A stretch of DNA of 64,000 nucleotides, taken from assembly GCA_024449915.1 (NCBI GenBank), contig JAMZAV010000100.1, positions 62,001 through 126,000 of the forward strand. The letters are read 5' to 3'. Position 1 is the stretch's first letter; the number at the start of each line of letters is the position of its first letter. The stretch comes from Sweltsa coloradensis (taxonomy: Eukaryota; Arthropoda; Insecta; Plecoptera; Chloroperlidae). The notes under the pieces were generated by a model. The model ran no database searches. It saw nothing but the letters and a program-made list of their open reading frames with translations, and had not been told where the DNA came from. Of the stretch, positions 21,847 to 32,694 are shown piece by piece. The translations under genes and the position numbers were made by a program.

Positions 21847-24800
21847 CTGACAGTTCGATTTAGTTTTATCGTTGCGATGAATTTAAGCCGGTTTTCGATA
21901 CCACCCATGGGTGGTGTCATGGTGCGCATATAGCCCGTCGTATTTCAGTGTAATATTGCTCTATAATTTAATGATATCGACTTCAAGTTTAATTGAAGGT
22001 CATGAAATCCAGATCTGCCCGTGATATATGGCAAACGGGGAGAGAAGTTTAATCCTTAGCTGTGTAGGTTTTCACGGAGGGTATATTATTCAGCCTGTCG
22101 AATGGTGTGGGAAAATGGATGTTAAAATAAATATAATATAAGGCCAATGTTTTTATGGCTGTTTTATCTCAAATGGGAGGAGGAGAAAGGTTGGCAAGTA
22201 ATATTTACGAACACTGGAAGTATGAGCTATAGTAAACCTAAGTTTACCCGGAGGCTGGGCTATACGACAAGTAAGATTAACGCAGTGGTAGCGATGCGAG
22301 CGTTGAACGAAGTTGTAAGCCTTACCGAGCAGCCATCTTGACACTCGCCATATGTCACCACTGCGGTTTATATTGTTTTACTAATGAGTTAATTGCAATT
22401 TTTATTTATAAACTAAGTTAAATATAAATTAAGTCCTATTTTCTTAATTTTTACAACATAAGCTTACATTTTACACATCATTAGACGCACCTAGGTTCCT
22501 GTCTCGTTGATTGAGACTTAAATAAGTTTCTAGATGAATATTATAATGTCGTACGAGTAGCCTGCGTTTACACGCTGAAAGTACGTAGGCGTTTCCATTA
22601 CATGATAAGACACTATTATGTAACTGTTAAGGGAATACTTGCAGTTCGAATAACATTGTGGGATTGGACGGTGCTTTAAAGTGTTATTTAAATATTACAA
22701 GTGTCCTCTTCAACTGTAAAATAGATTGTACATTGAGTGAATAGCAGATCGGGGTCAAAATCTTAATTATTTACCTTGCATACTAATCGAGACTAGAATA
22801 GATGGGGTAATGAGCACGTGATTACAACGAACCGTGGAATGAACACACCTAACAGATAACGTAATTATACTTGACTGCCACAATCCCGAGTTGACAAGAT
22901 CCAGCCACAGGCACCTCCAACGACTTGACTATAATTATTCACAAACCTTGATATTAACTAGAATTAAGACGTCTTCGTAATTAAGCAAGAATATTTAAAT
23001 TTCTTCGTCCAGAATATTATATCTAGATAGACAAGATGTTCACAAAACCATTTTAAACAATATATTTGACATCTTCGGTTAAAAACGTGAGAGCAAATAG
23101 GGAGAGTGGCTGTTCGATACCAGCCACTGAAAATACTGATTGAAGGGTTTGTTAACGTTTTCCCAATCAAAAGACGATTGTAGGGGTTTAAGGATTCTAT
23201 GCTCTTTTATAACCATATTCAATCGAATTCCTTATACACAATACTTAGGGCCAAGTTAAAGTTTTTCCGTAAGCAGATTTATGCTAATTATGTTTCGAAT
23301 TTATGCTTGTGTAGCATTTATGCAGTGCACAATTTTTAAATTTAATGGCACCACATTGAAGACATAGAAAAACTTCATTAAGACTTTTGAATGAGCGTGG
23401 ACAAACCAGGTTTGGAAGCAGTTTGCTGTGGTTTAGTCTGGAAAGCTTTGAAACTATCGGTTGTCCAGTGGGGTTGTGATTTGCACCAACTGGCTCAAGT
23501 CAGAATGTGCATGTTCTTAATCGGAACACACTTTCAAAATTTTGCTTTATTTTTTATACGCTGACCGTCAATAGGCCAATGCTTGTGTAAAGACTATTAT
23601 TTGAAATTTTCGCATTGTTCTTTGATCGCAAAAAGCACATATTCGTTTGTGAACAATAAACAATCACCTAAAGATCAAATGTTTGTTTTGAAAATCAGAG
23701 GTCGAAAAATGGTACAGAATGTTTGTGAAATTTTCCGGATTTGGTGATAAAGCGATAACTTTAAATGTACAGAAAGTTTGGCTGATTCCGAACGACATTT
23801 TGATTTTCAGTTCAAGCTTGTTGGTGTAGGTATCAAATCAAGTGCCGGCTTTCCATATTAGTCGCCACGACGGTTTTGTCGCTAAATCGCTTAATTCGCC
23901 GTTGTGATTGGTCCATTGATTTCGCCGTCGGTTCGCGTCGCACGAGCCTCGCTCGCAATGCCTGATTAGCTAGCCTAATACGAGGCCTATTATACTCGGA
24001 CAAGGGTCGCGGCTCCTAACAAGTACCTGACTGCGTAGCTCATGCACTTCGGTTTTGATTAGAGACCCAGCTCGCTCTATAATTAAGTCGTGAACAAGAT
24101 TAGGAGAAGACGGCGTAGGATATATGATTTGGTTTCTGTGGTAGCCTCTTAAGCGTAGTACATGGACGTAATTCTAAGTCTCAGAGGTCTAAATCTTAGC
24201 AAGAGTCGAGGTCAAACATGTCCAAATCTTTGTGATAGGCCAGCAGATTGCTTGACAGCTAATTATTGTCTCTTAGCTGGGAAGGAGTTTAATGAAAGGG
24301 TGCTTCAAAGACAATATCTTCCTAGTTTGTATTAGCCTTTGAAAATAACATTTTAAGTTGGTACTAAATTGTCCATTAAACTAATTATCAACCAGTAGCC
24401 TTATACCTAAGTAGAAGTACCTAATTATCCTTCCTCCCTTCTATAAAATAGAGGCTAACACATTTTACGAACGAGTATAGTAATTCGTGGGCGGTAAATA
24501 CACACTACAAGACGACTTTTGAATTTAAACGTTAGGTTAAGCAGAGTACCACTGTGGGGTGAATAAAAATAATAAAAATAATACAATTTTATAACCTGTA
24601 TAAAGAGGTTATTAAATGCTCGATGATTTTAAACAGAAAACAATATCTCTTGGAAAAAGTTAAAAATTGTACTTTATTTTCGAGTGGGACCTAGAGCATT
24701 TGAGTCTGAATTGCTATAACAGCTCATTCGTTCCTCTTTTATCGTCACTCTACTCCCAGCAATTTAGATAGGGAATATGAAAATTCAGTATAAAACAGAT

Positions 24801-24851
24801 CCATTTCATCATCATAAACATAGGGTAAACTATACTAAGGTCCCTTATGTG
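21847..24851. other. Intronic interval
   Basis: No gene is recognised. A 16-bp perfect palindrome, ACCACCCATGGGTGGT, lies at 21900-21915. The stretch 23865-24010 is CpG-richer (GTCGCCACGACGG, GTGATTGGTCC, CGGTTCGCGTCGCAC) and may be a degraded DNA-transposon end. Confidence 0.45.
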
Positions 24852-25130
24852 TAGAGATGTGCAAAAAAAAAATGTTTGAAAAATCGCGTCGTAAAAATAA
24901 AAATTCGCGATTTTTCGTCATTTACCAAAAAAACAATTTGATGATGAACAACTTAAAAAAAGCGCCTAGTTTTAAATTAGCAATACCTATCACAAATTCC
25001 AGGACAATTTATGATTAATTTAAAAGAAAAACAAGCACGTGAGAGTGAGAATCAGTTTTAATTAAAGGCCCAATTTCAGCCTTCAGTTTTCAAAGTTTCG
25101 GACAGTTTTTACCAGGAATAATTTCGGCTA

Positions 25131-25148
25131 CCCGGCACCTCCACCAAA
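25131..25148 (-). repeat. Dispersed motif GGTGGAGGTGCCGG, copy 4
   Basis: The reverse-orientation copy CCCGGCACCTCCACCAAA lies inside the hAT-like element. On the minus strand it is followed by TAGCCGAAATTA. Confidence 0.8.
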
Positions 25149-25280
25149 ATTACGAAATTATGCATTTTTGTGTAATATCAATATTTTGGTATGAAGTATT
25201 TTGAGCTTACTCGCGTGCAAATGATTATTACGATCTCCACCATTTGTAGCAGCCCGGATTAATTTAATTTCGACTATCTA

Positions 25281-25298
25281 CCCGGCACCTCCACCAAA
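25281..25298 (-). repeat. Dispersed motif GGTGGAGGTGCCGG, copy 5
   Basis: This second reverse copy lies 150 bp from copy 4. On the minus strand it is followed by TAGATAGTCGAAATTA, i.e. the same downstream word as copy 4 with a small insertion, so these two arose together. Confidence 0.8.
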
Positions 25299-25543
25299 AC
25301 TTTGAAAAAAAAAATGTTTGAAATTTCGTGACCTAATTCGCGTTTAAAGACATAAATGCTATTTTCACCACTAGTTTGCAGTATCAACTAAAATATTGCG
25401 AAAATTCACGAATTGGAAATTGGTACCATTTAATCACACACAATTCAGGTGATTCATGTGCAAACTGAATTTGAAGGGATTATAGCACTTTTAAAAAAAG
25501 ACGAATTTCGTTCTCACCATTTTTGCACATCATTACTAATGTG

Positions 25544-26639
25544 TCTTTTATTATAAATACTGATTTCTGATGAAGTATTTAATCTATTAATGCAATTCGG
25601 TGGTTTCTTCCGCGAAAGTATTTTGATTATACTCTCTGATTTGATGTTCCTGATTTTTGGCAAACCTCATATTCGTTTGAGTGGGATCGTCTAATAAATC
25701 CTTTTTTTTCTTTTCGTTTTTCTTTTTTAATGTTCTTTTCATTCCCCACCCTTTTTTATATTTGATTCATTAATTAAATACATTTTATATTATTTTCATT
25801 TGTTAACAAAATTGTTGTGTTTAAATGCATTGTTGTTGTAATGCTAATATTTCAAATATGTACTTAAATGTAGTTTATTGTAGTTTCTGCATCTATGTAA
25901 TTAGATTTATTTAGTTGTCCTCCTTTGTAAATCAGTTTTTATAACTGAATAGGATAGACGTTAAATAAATAATAAATAAATAAATCGGCCAAGTTTTACA
26001 ACACTGAGTTTTTTGTCTGATATTATACCTACGTAAGTGTTTCAAATTTAATGCTTTCGCGGCCCGGTATATTATGAATACAATTAATTGGTCGGGTCAT
26101 TTCGCCATAGGTATTGTTTTTCACAAATGTAATTAACTTCTCCGCCGTATTAGTTGATACGTGCAGAATGATTGTATCTCTCTCTATTGCTAAGCCGCCA
26201 TGCTACAGTAACCCGATCGTTGAGTACAAATTGCTACATTTCGTAAGAGGAGAATTTAATCATCAAGAGCTAGGTGTCTTGTGGTTGCCGGCCAATTGAT
26301 AAAATGTTGTTTATAGTACCTTGTTAATGTGCGTTATTTCCTTGATTATCAAATTTAGTTTTGGGTTTCCAGCATAAAATTTAAATTCATCAGTGAGAGC
26401 CAGGTTTAGGGTTGCCACGTACAATCATATAGATGCCTTAACAAAAAATAAATACGTGCAATTTACATTGGTAGAACTTAACAACTCATTATATGAGATT
26501 CTGTTAAATTTTAAATGTGTTTCCACTTCCAACTCAAAATGCTTCTAATATTTTTTCAAGTCCTTATAAAATTGAGACTCTTAGCAAAGAATTTGAAATA
26601 TCTATTGCAAGAAAAGGAACCAATAAACCCATTTCTGTG
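25544..26639. other. Intronic interval
   Basis: No gene is recognised. The AT-rich sequence has a short AATAAATAAATAAATAAA run at 25964-25983. Confidence 0.5.
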
Positions 26640-26644
26640 TCTGG

Positions 26645-27345
26645 GATTACAGCAGGGACAGGCTACTAAACTAAGCACAGAGACAAGCTTGGGCCAATGA
26701 CAGGAGACAGGAGGCAACTAAGTACTGGGCGGATGATCGAGGACATGCTAGTAGCTAGTGAGCCTAGAACAGAGGACAGGCTTCTGAGCAGTAATAATGG
26801 ATAGTGTAACGAGTCAAAAAAAACTTTTCCGCTGTAGGAAGCTAACCGATGTGACCCTCTTCAGGTGACTCATTAGGTACATCGGAGTTAGGACAATTAT
26901 TGTGAAGAGATGTCCATCGGCTTTTTAAGAGGACTCAATCCCCTTGCATACGCATGAACGACTGAGTAAAACCTCGGAATAAACCTTCAGTCAGGATTGC
27001 CGGTCTCGACAAGATTCGTACCCGGGACCTCCTGAATCAGAGTCTCGCGCTTTGCGCTTGAGCCAACACTGTCGGTGGACAGGCTAGGAGTCGAGGACAG
27101 GGGACAGATAAGTAAGTTGAGGACGCTGGACAAGCTACTGATTCAAGCACAAGGGTTAGGCTACTGAATAATGACAGGGGACAAACTACAGAGTCGAGGA
27201 CAGGGGTTAGTCTACTGAGGAAGGACAGGGGACAGCTGACTACAGAGTCGAGGACAGGGGTTAGGCTACTGAGGAAGGACAGGGGACAGGCTACAGAGTC
27301 GAGCACAGGGGTTAGGCTACTGAGGAAGGACAGGGGAAAACCGGG
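26645..27345 (+). repeat. ~51-54-bp minisatellite split by a SINE
   Basis: Copies of a unit with CAGAGTCGAGGACAGGGG, TTAGGCTACTGAGG and AAGGACAGGGGACAGG run at 27079-27345; the last three are nearly identical. Diverged copies with the same words (GGACAGGCTACT, GAGGACA) occur at 26645-26790. Between the two blocks lies SINE-B, so the insertion divided an existing array. Confidence 0.85.
26800..27078 (-). mobile_element. tRNA-derived SINE (SINE-B), second copy
   Basis: It is homologous to 16363-16582. Shared words on the plus strand are AACCTTCAGTCAGGATTG, CCGGTCTC, ACCCGGGACCTCC, and GAGCCAA..CTGTCGGTG at the head. The minus-strand head gives an A-box-like TTGGCTCAAGCG and a B-box-like GGTACGAATC. 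It interrupts the minisatellite. Confidence 0.8.
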
Positions 27346-29051
27346 GAAAACCCGTGGAGCTCTACCGACAGAACTGCGGGGAAGCAAAAGCCACACGACG
27401 CAATTTCGTCACTACTTATTTCTGCGATTTCTTGAGTGTAAGGAATGATTTATACTAGTTGTCTCTTGAAGGGAACTGAGACATTTTTGGCGACTTTCCA
27501 CTGTTACAGCAGAGAAACACATTTTGGGGACAGACATTAACTCAAAATGCGAATGGATAAAGTGTGGAAGGAAAAAATAATGAAAGAAAGTGTGAAAAGA
27601 GAAAATTGAGTTAGGAGGGTGAATGAGTAGGTGGGGGAAGAAAAATGAGATTGAATTCACTAAAGAAAATCGCTTGGGACTTTAACGGGTAAAAGATATG
27701 AGGAAGGCTAGCAGCCATTGATCTCGTCGTGTGACTGTGAGCCTCAGTTTCTACGTGTCTCGTGAATGAGATACTTGCCTTGATTAATAGCCAAAGTAAT
27801 ATCTACGAATGTATATATATATATATATATTCACTTTACAAAGGCAGATATCAAATATTTGCTATTTGAGTCAGAGGCAAGAGCTTAGCTTCTTGGCGGT
27901 TTCGTAGTCCCATCCATCAAGTTTGGACGCGAAATCAACATAGGTCTGATAGCCCCCCCCACCCCCCCCCCCAACAAGCGCTTCCCCCCCGCACTCCACA
28001 CGCTTTAAGTGGCAAACTTTCCCTTCTTGTCTTCACCGCATATTAACAATGTCTGATGCCACCAATGTTTCATTTTTAATGTATTTGCGTAGTAAAGCGC
28101 TTTATGTGAAAATATATCGCCTCGGAGCTGAGAAGCAGTTGTAATCAAGTTTGAAAGAAGCTGACTGCGAGCAGGAGTAGGGCGTAATGTTCTCCCCGGC
28201 CGAGTTGGCCTAACGCAATTATCAATCTAACGATTGTAGCCGAAGCCGAGGCTCTTATTTACAGCCAGGTTCCGTACTTTATTAGAGGGAGCACGTTCAC
28301 TAACTGAGAAGGCTGGAGTGGAGAAGTGAGGATATTGAAATGCATGGCACATGTGCCACTTGGTTTGCGTTGAACGGTGGCGAATTAGCAAACAAAACAA
28401 TTCATTGTTCGATCTACTGCTTTGAGATGTAAAACCAGCGGTGGTAAATGCCATGTCCTGCCTGCATGGTACGTGTTTATACGGCTAAACTATTAACCAA
28501 CAGGTCAGCCTCGGCTTGTGGAACACGTGCCTTGATACTGTGTCGTGCCCACAATCCATACACACAACAAAGACATATACTTTGACAGGTCTAGTGGCAA
28601 GTGGAATCAAATTAACACCTACAAAAATGATTTCATTTTATATTGTATTTTGAAGTTTGATCTTTAAATAAACTTGTACATTTTTAGTTTAGCAGACCAC
28701 TCATTTTTATCTCACGAGTAAAAAACATTTCCTGTTGAAAATAAGGGTTTATAAAGAACCTTAAAAAAATAACGTGTTGTATTTTTGACGGTTAAAAAGT
28801 AATCCAGATTTATATTTATAGTAATATTCATGCACACTGTTAATGGATTGAAGTTTAGTTTAAAAGTGTGTATTATTTGAAAAGTAAGTGAATATTGTAT
28901 TTGTCATTGTAAACGTAAGTGTTGCATGTTGGACGATTATGTATAATAAAGATTATTTTTTTAGTAATATTCATGCACACTGTTAAGGATTGAAATGTTG
29001 TAATATGTTGCAAAGCGTCCCTGGGAACGTGTAAACCAAGGTGATGCCTAC
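27346..29051. other. Intronic interval next to the NPDG exon
   Basis: No gene is recognised. Contents are an (AT)n at 27811-27830, a poly-C tract at 27953-27987, and a 33-bp direct repeat at 28819-28852 and 28962-28994 (TAGTAATATTCATGCACACT start) just downstream of the exon. Confidence 0.5.
27953..27990 (+). repeat. Poly-C tract
   Basis: Runs of C are broken by single A and T; more short C runs follow to about 27988. Such tracts are unstable and error-prone in assemblies. Confidence 0.85.
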
Positions 29052-29166
29052 CTGTAGTTGCCAAGGTAGACTCCGTCAGGGTTCATCATCGGCACAATCT
29101 TGAATATCACGTGGTCTCTGAGCGCCTGCGCGATGGGGTGGTTGCTGACAAGGAAGTCGATGAGCC
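29052..29166 (-). CDS. AGBL4: Cytosolic carboxypeptidase 6-like (M14), internal exon with NPDG motif
   Basis: This 115-bp internal exon of an M14 cytosolic carboxypeptidase closely resembles AGBL4/CCP6. Family members remove glutamates from the C-termini or side chains of tubulin and other proteins in the cytosol. Read on the minus strand, the exon follows an acceptor (TGTTACAG) and ends at a GTAGGC donor. It gives 37 full codons plus 2 bases at each end. The translation runs [12 protein letters not shown], then [12 protein letters not shown], and ends GNY plus AG of a split Arg codon. The NPDG loop and the GNYR that precedes the DLNR block are characteristic of CCP6 proteins. The next exon starts with G, completing Arg and continuing STLMGFDLNR, so the two exons join in frame. 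The zinc-binding HPGE exon expected just upstream was not found at higher coordinates. The splice sites, frame and family match are seen directly; the exact ortholog name is inferred from remembered family sequence. Confidence 0.93.
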
Positions 29167-32100
29167 CTGTAACAGTAATAACCACCGCGGATATGTACTA
29201 ACTATGGGCGCGGTCTTATCGTGGAGGGGCACACGACGTGCATGCCCGATGAGGCCAACTCTCGCGTCTTGACGTCAGTGGTACCATCTGTTTGGTGCGT
29301 GCAGCCTCCATCTTAACTCGATCCACATCGTAATTCTCTGACCTGAGACGGAACAGACGATAATCTACGTTTTAATCCCACCAACTTTGTCGTTTGCCGT
29401 TTATTCTTCTTTCCATTTTTTTCTATTTTATTTTTTCGAGCTTTCGTTTTTTTTTTGGGGGGGGGGGGGGGGGTGAGGGCCTGCCAGATTACCTCTCGTC
29501 TGGCGCTGACAGTTCGTATTGAACAAACAGAAGACATACGCTCGTATTACTCGTGCTGTCGCGAAGGAGAAACGCCGCCGCGTAGGAAGTGGGATTATTT
29601 ACATCTAATCTGATGGCCGTAAGCCTCTGGAGACGGAAAAGAGAAATTGGCCTGGTTCCTGATGAAGTGTCGCAGCCGGTGGGCAGGGCAGGGATCTAAT
29701 CATCAGGCCGAGCTGCTGGCCGGCACCAGATGCGGCCCAGCCTCGCTTAGCTGTTAATAGTCACAAACCGCCTCGGACATCGGACATGCTCACGCGCACC
29801 AAGAACAAACGTTTTCGCATTTTCTTTTCGGGTGGAAGAAGCGAAACAACAATGGGGCTCGTTTACTCTTGCAATGATCAACCCCTCTGTTTAGTGGACT
29901 CGTACTGAATGCGATGCGAGCCGGGGCTACAAGTAAATAATTAGTGGTTTCGCCCGCGTCAGGGGTTGCTTTCCCATCTCCAACAACCCTTACTAAACTT
30001 TGGGGCGCCTCGTGACGAATTGCCGCATTATGAAGTGAGCTGGACCCGTAAATCCGGGCGGACGAGCCTCGTGATTACCTTTGCTCTCTCTCTGTGCGCG
30101 AACCGACGGTCAAGGGGGGCTGCAGTCGTGATAGCCCTCGTTGCACCGTTACATACCTCACCCTGTCTCCTGACGGGAATGTATGGGCTTTTAACTAATT
30201 CTACTGGTTTTTAGGGATACTCGCAATTTTGTTAAATTCTAATGCTTTAGCACTGCCAGCCAGTTGAGCATAATCTTACACGAGCTATAAAGTTTGTAAC
30301 AAGAAGCTACTTTCGTTATTATTCTTTTAAGAAAACGTGCACACAAATCATTCGGAAGGCTTCTAATCCACCTTAAGCTTTAAGTAAGAGAAATATCTTG
30401 TAGAGACTGTATAAGTAGCCTCGATTGCCGAGCTTGAGAAATAATGTACACTTTTATTGGGTAACAGCCAATTCCTTTTGTCCGTAGACACACTTTGTCC
30501 TTAGGTTCTATCTAAGTTGGCATTATTGCTCGAATAGTAATAGCATTAGGATCGAACACCGTGCCTTGGCGCGTGAGGAGAAGACAATGGCGTCGGCGTC
30601 GCGGCGCTGATACATGGTGTGGTCACAAGAAAACTACGCCGGCCGTTAGAATTCGTTAACGTTACTTAAAGGTTGTGACACCAAGTTTACTTAACATGAG
30701 CAAAGTTGACCTTTCCTCTTTATGGTACAGTAATCGGCTTGACCAGAGCAGGGAGTAAGGAAGGAAGAAAGGCAGGGGAGGGAGGAGTGATTGATGCGAT
30801 GCCGGACGAACTTCTTCATACAGCCTTATGCAGCCACCTGCTCAGGCGTTGAGACAAGAGGACTAGCAACGGTTCCCTGGGGTCACTTGCGACTCACAAC
30901 TTTCCCCATAAAAGTAGGAGGACGGCAGATTTTAACCAGCCAAGAAGATATGCATTATAAAAATTGTAAAAGGGAATTTGCGAGCATAACTTTTCTAAGA
31001 AATATGAAACTTGAGCAACTTAAGCACAGCGGCATTTTTTAGTGGAATGATTTGAACCTCAGGAAATGTTTATTCCCACGTCATTTCCAACTACATTCCT
31101 TCCGGTAGGCGAGTAGCTTCGCGAGATTTTGTAAAGATTATGCTGTAAAATATTCCTTCAATTAAAGGATTTCTCGATAATTGTATTAGAAATTGTGCAT
31201 TTCCATAAAAAAGCTCTATGATAAATTGAACGTAACGTGATGCCTAACGACATATCAATGGCAATAAGGTTGCGTCGTTGTGGAGCGGAGCTACGTCAGC
31301 TTGGTCGAACCCCTCCTATGCTTGAGCGCTCTCCGCGCGTAACAAATCGAATATCGATGGTTGTTTCTACTCGAAACGGGGAGAATTTTCAGCGCAACTG
31401 TGTTTTCGAAACCGGCATGCCATTACACGTTCTAATTAAAACAAAACAAAGATTGTTCGAGCTTTTCGCATTCAATTGGAATTTTAGTATGGTCGATCGA
31501 TATTTGGGCAAAAACGTGGTTTCTTAGTTCATTTGCGTAATTGGGATATTTCTCTACAATTAAGGAAAATAATCACAGGTAAAATGATGAGCAGCACAAA
31601 TTGGATGTAATATCGTGTTTCATGAACGTATTGTCATTTCAACTAGTCATTTCAACTAATGGAGGATTTTAAACGTGCAGCTTTAATGGTGTCACGTCCG
31701 AGGCGAAATGGAAAAGTAATTAAAATGAAAATAACGTAAATAAAACAGAACAATTTACTCATTGAAAGTAAATTGCTCGTTGTATTCAATTTTTTCCATT
31801 TCCATTCAAACACATTGCCTTAAAAACCATGCAACCAAGGACACTGGTTTAATGCACATGCCACATAATTATATTTAGCAGAATTGTAGAAAGAAAAACT
31901 AAACCGCAAAAGTATATTAGTTTCGTTAACCACTTTCAAATGATTACATTGCCAATGACTAAAATTATACTTCACATTATTAGGGCAATATTGTCTCAAA
32001 TTTTTTCCCGTGTCCACAAAAATATATCCAGCCCTGCTGGAACTGTTAATGATATCACTTAAATCTATTAATATCATCATATTACTGGTTTGAAATGTAC

Positions 32101-32649
32101 TGAACAATTTAATGATCTGATATCACAGAAACAGAATTTTTACAATCATTAAAACCTGACGGTATCAATAAATTTGTAACATGTCGTCAAATATTTTACC
32201 GTTATCACCATTTTACTGTTCTAAAATATACCAATTAGGACTAAATGATATAATTAAAGTTCTTGCGGATATCAGCAATCAGCAATTTTCTGCAGACAGT
32301 TCATGAAGGAAACCGATTTCTAACAGGAAGAGTAAAATTTCAAATGACATTTTTATGTTGATTATTTTTATACCAATATAAATGCTTTTGTCAGGTATCA
32401 CATACATGAACTCTGTGTATGGTTACCGAGAACAAGTTACCGTGACTTGGCCGTGCCCTTATCCCGTCAATGTCTGGGCAACGGTTATATTCAACCTGAA
32501 ACGTAGCCTCAACTGTCCCTACTAAACCCTGTGGATTATTCGATTTGGGGTTTACCATGGCGCGAAGATCAACAACGGTAGGAGAGCCGAGCACAAATAT
32601 TATGAACAGCTGGAGCTAAGTCAAGCCATTCGGGGTGTAAAAGCGAGCT
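29167..32649. other. Sequence upstream of the NPDG exon, partly GC-rich
   Basis: This is probably AGBL4-like intron. A T-run followed by a G-run (29441-29473) interrupts it. Sequence at 29560-30130 is markedly more GC-rich than the window and includes TAATCATCAGGCCGAGC and GCTGGCCGGCACCAGATG. No exon of the carboxypeptidase family could be read. Open frames at 29966, 30791 and 31237 show no family resemblance. Confidence 0.45.
29441..29473 (+). repeat. Poly-T/poly-G junction
   Basis: A T-run is followed immediately by about 17 G. This is low-complexity sequence with uncertain length. Confidence 0.85.

Positions 32650-32688
<39 letters not shown>
32650..32688 (+). repeat. (CT)n microsatellite
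   Basis: An uninterrupted CT tract of about 19 repeats is followed by T-rich sequence. Confidence 0.95.

Positions 32689-32694
<6 letters not shown>

Larger units (their letters stand above)
24852..25535. mobile_element. hAT-like non-autonomous element
   Basis: The 684-bp element starts TAGAGATGTGCAAAAA and ends with the inverse of TAATGATGTGCAAAAA (14 of 16 matching). It is flanked by CTTATGTG (24844-24851) and CTAATGTG (25536-25543), an 8-bp duplication with one mismatch. An 8-bp target duplication with TGTGC-type short terminal repeats is the hAT signature. There is no transposase ORF. Two copies of the dispersed GGTGGAGGTGCCGG motif lie inside in reverse orientation. Confidence 0.75.
13051..29051 (-). 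other. AGBL4: 16-kb intron of the AGBL4-like gene
   Basis: This is the interval between the two carboxypeptidase exons, bounded by a GT donor at 29051-29050 and an AG acceptor at 13052-13051 on the minus strand. Frame and phase (split Arg) agree at both ends. It is loaded with repeats: two minisatellites, SINEs, CTAG MITEs, a hAT-like element, and a GC-rich core promoter on the opposite strand at 21.2 kb. No further M14 exon is expected here, because the two flanking exons are contiguous in the family's protein sequence. Confidence 0.85.

Noticed and set aside
23865..24010. CpG-richer stretch with GTGATTGGTCC as a promoter or transposon end
   Set aside because: No TATA/Inr pair and no inverted partner could be found, so it is only mentioned in the interval description.
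27037..27396. 119-codon minus-strand frame with repeated SLTPVLDSV-like units
   Set aside because: The repetition is simply the minisatellite translated; part of it also covers SINE-B.
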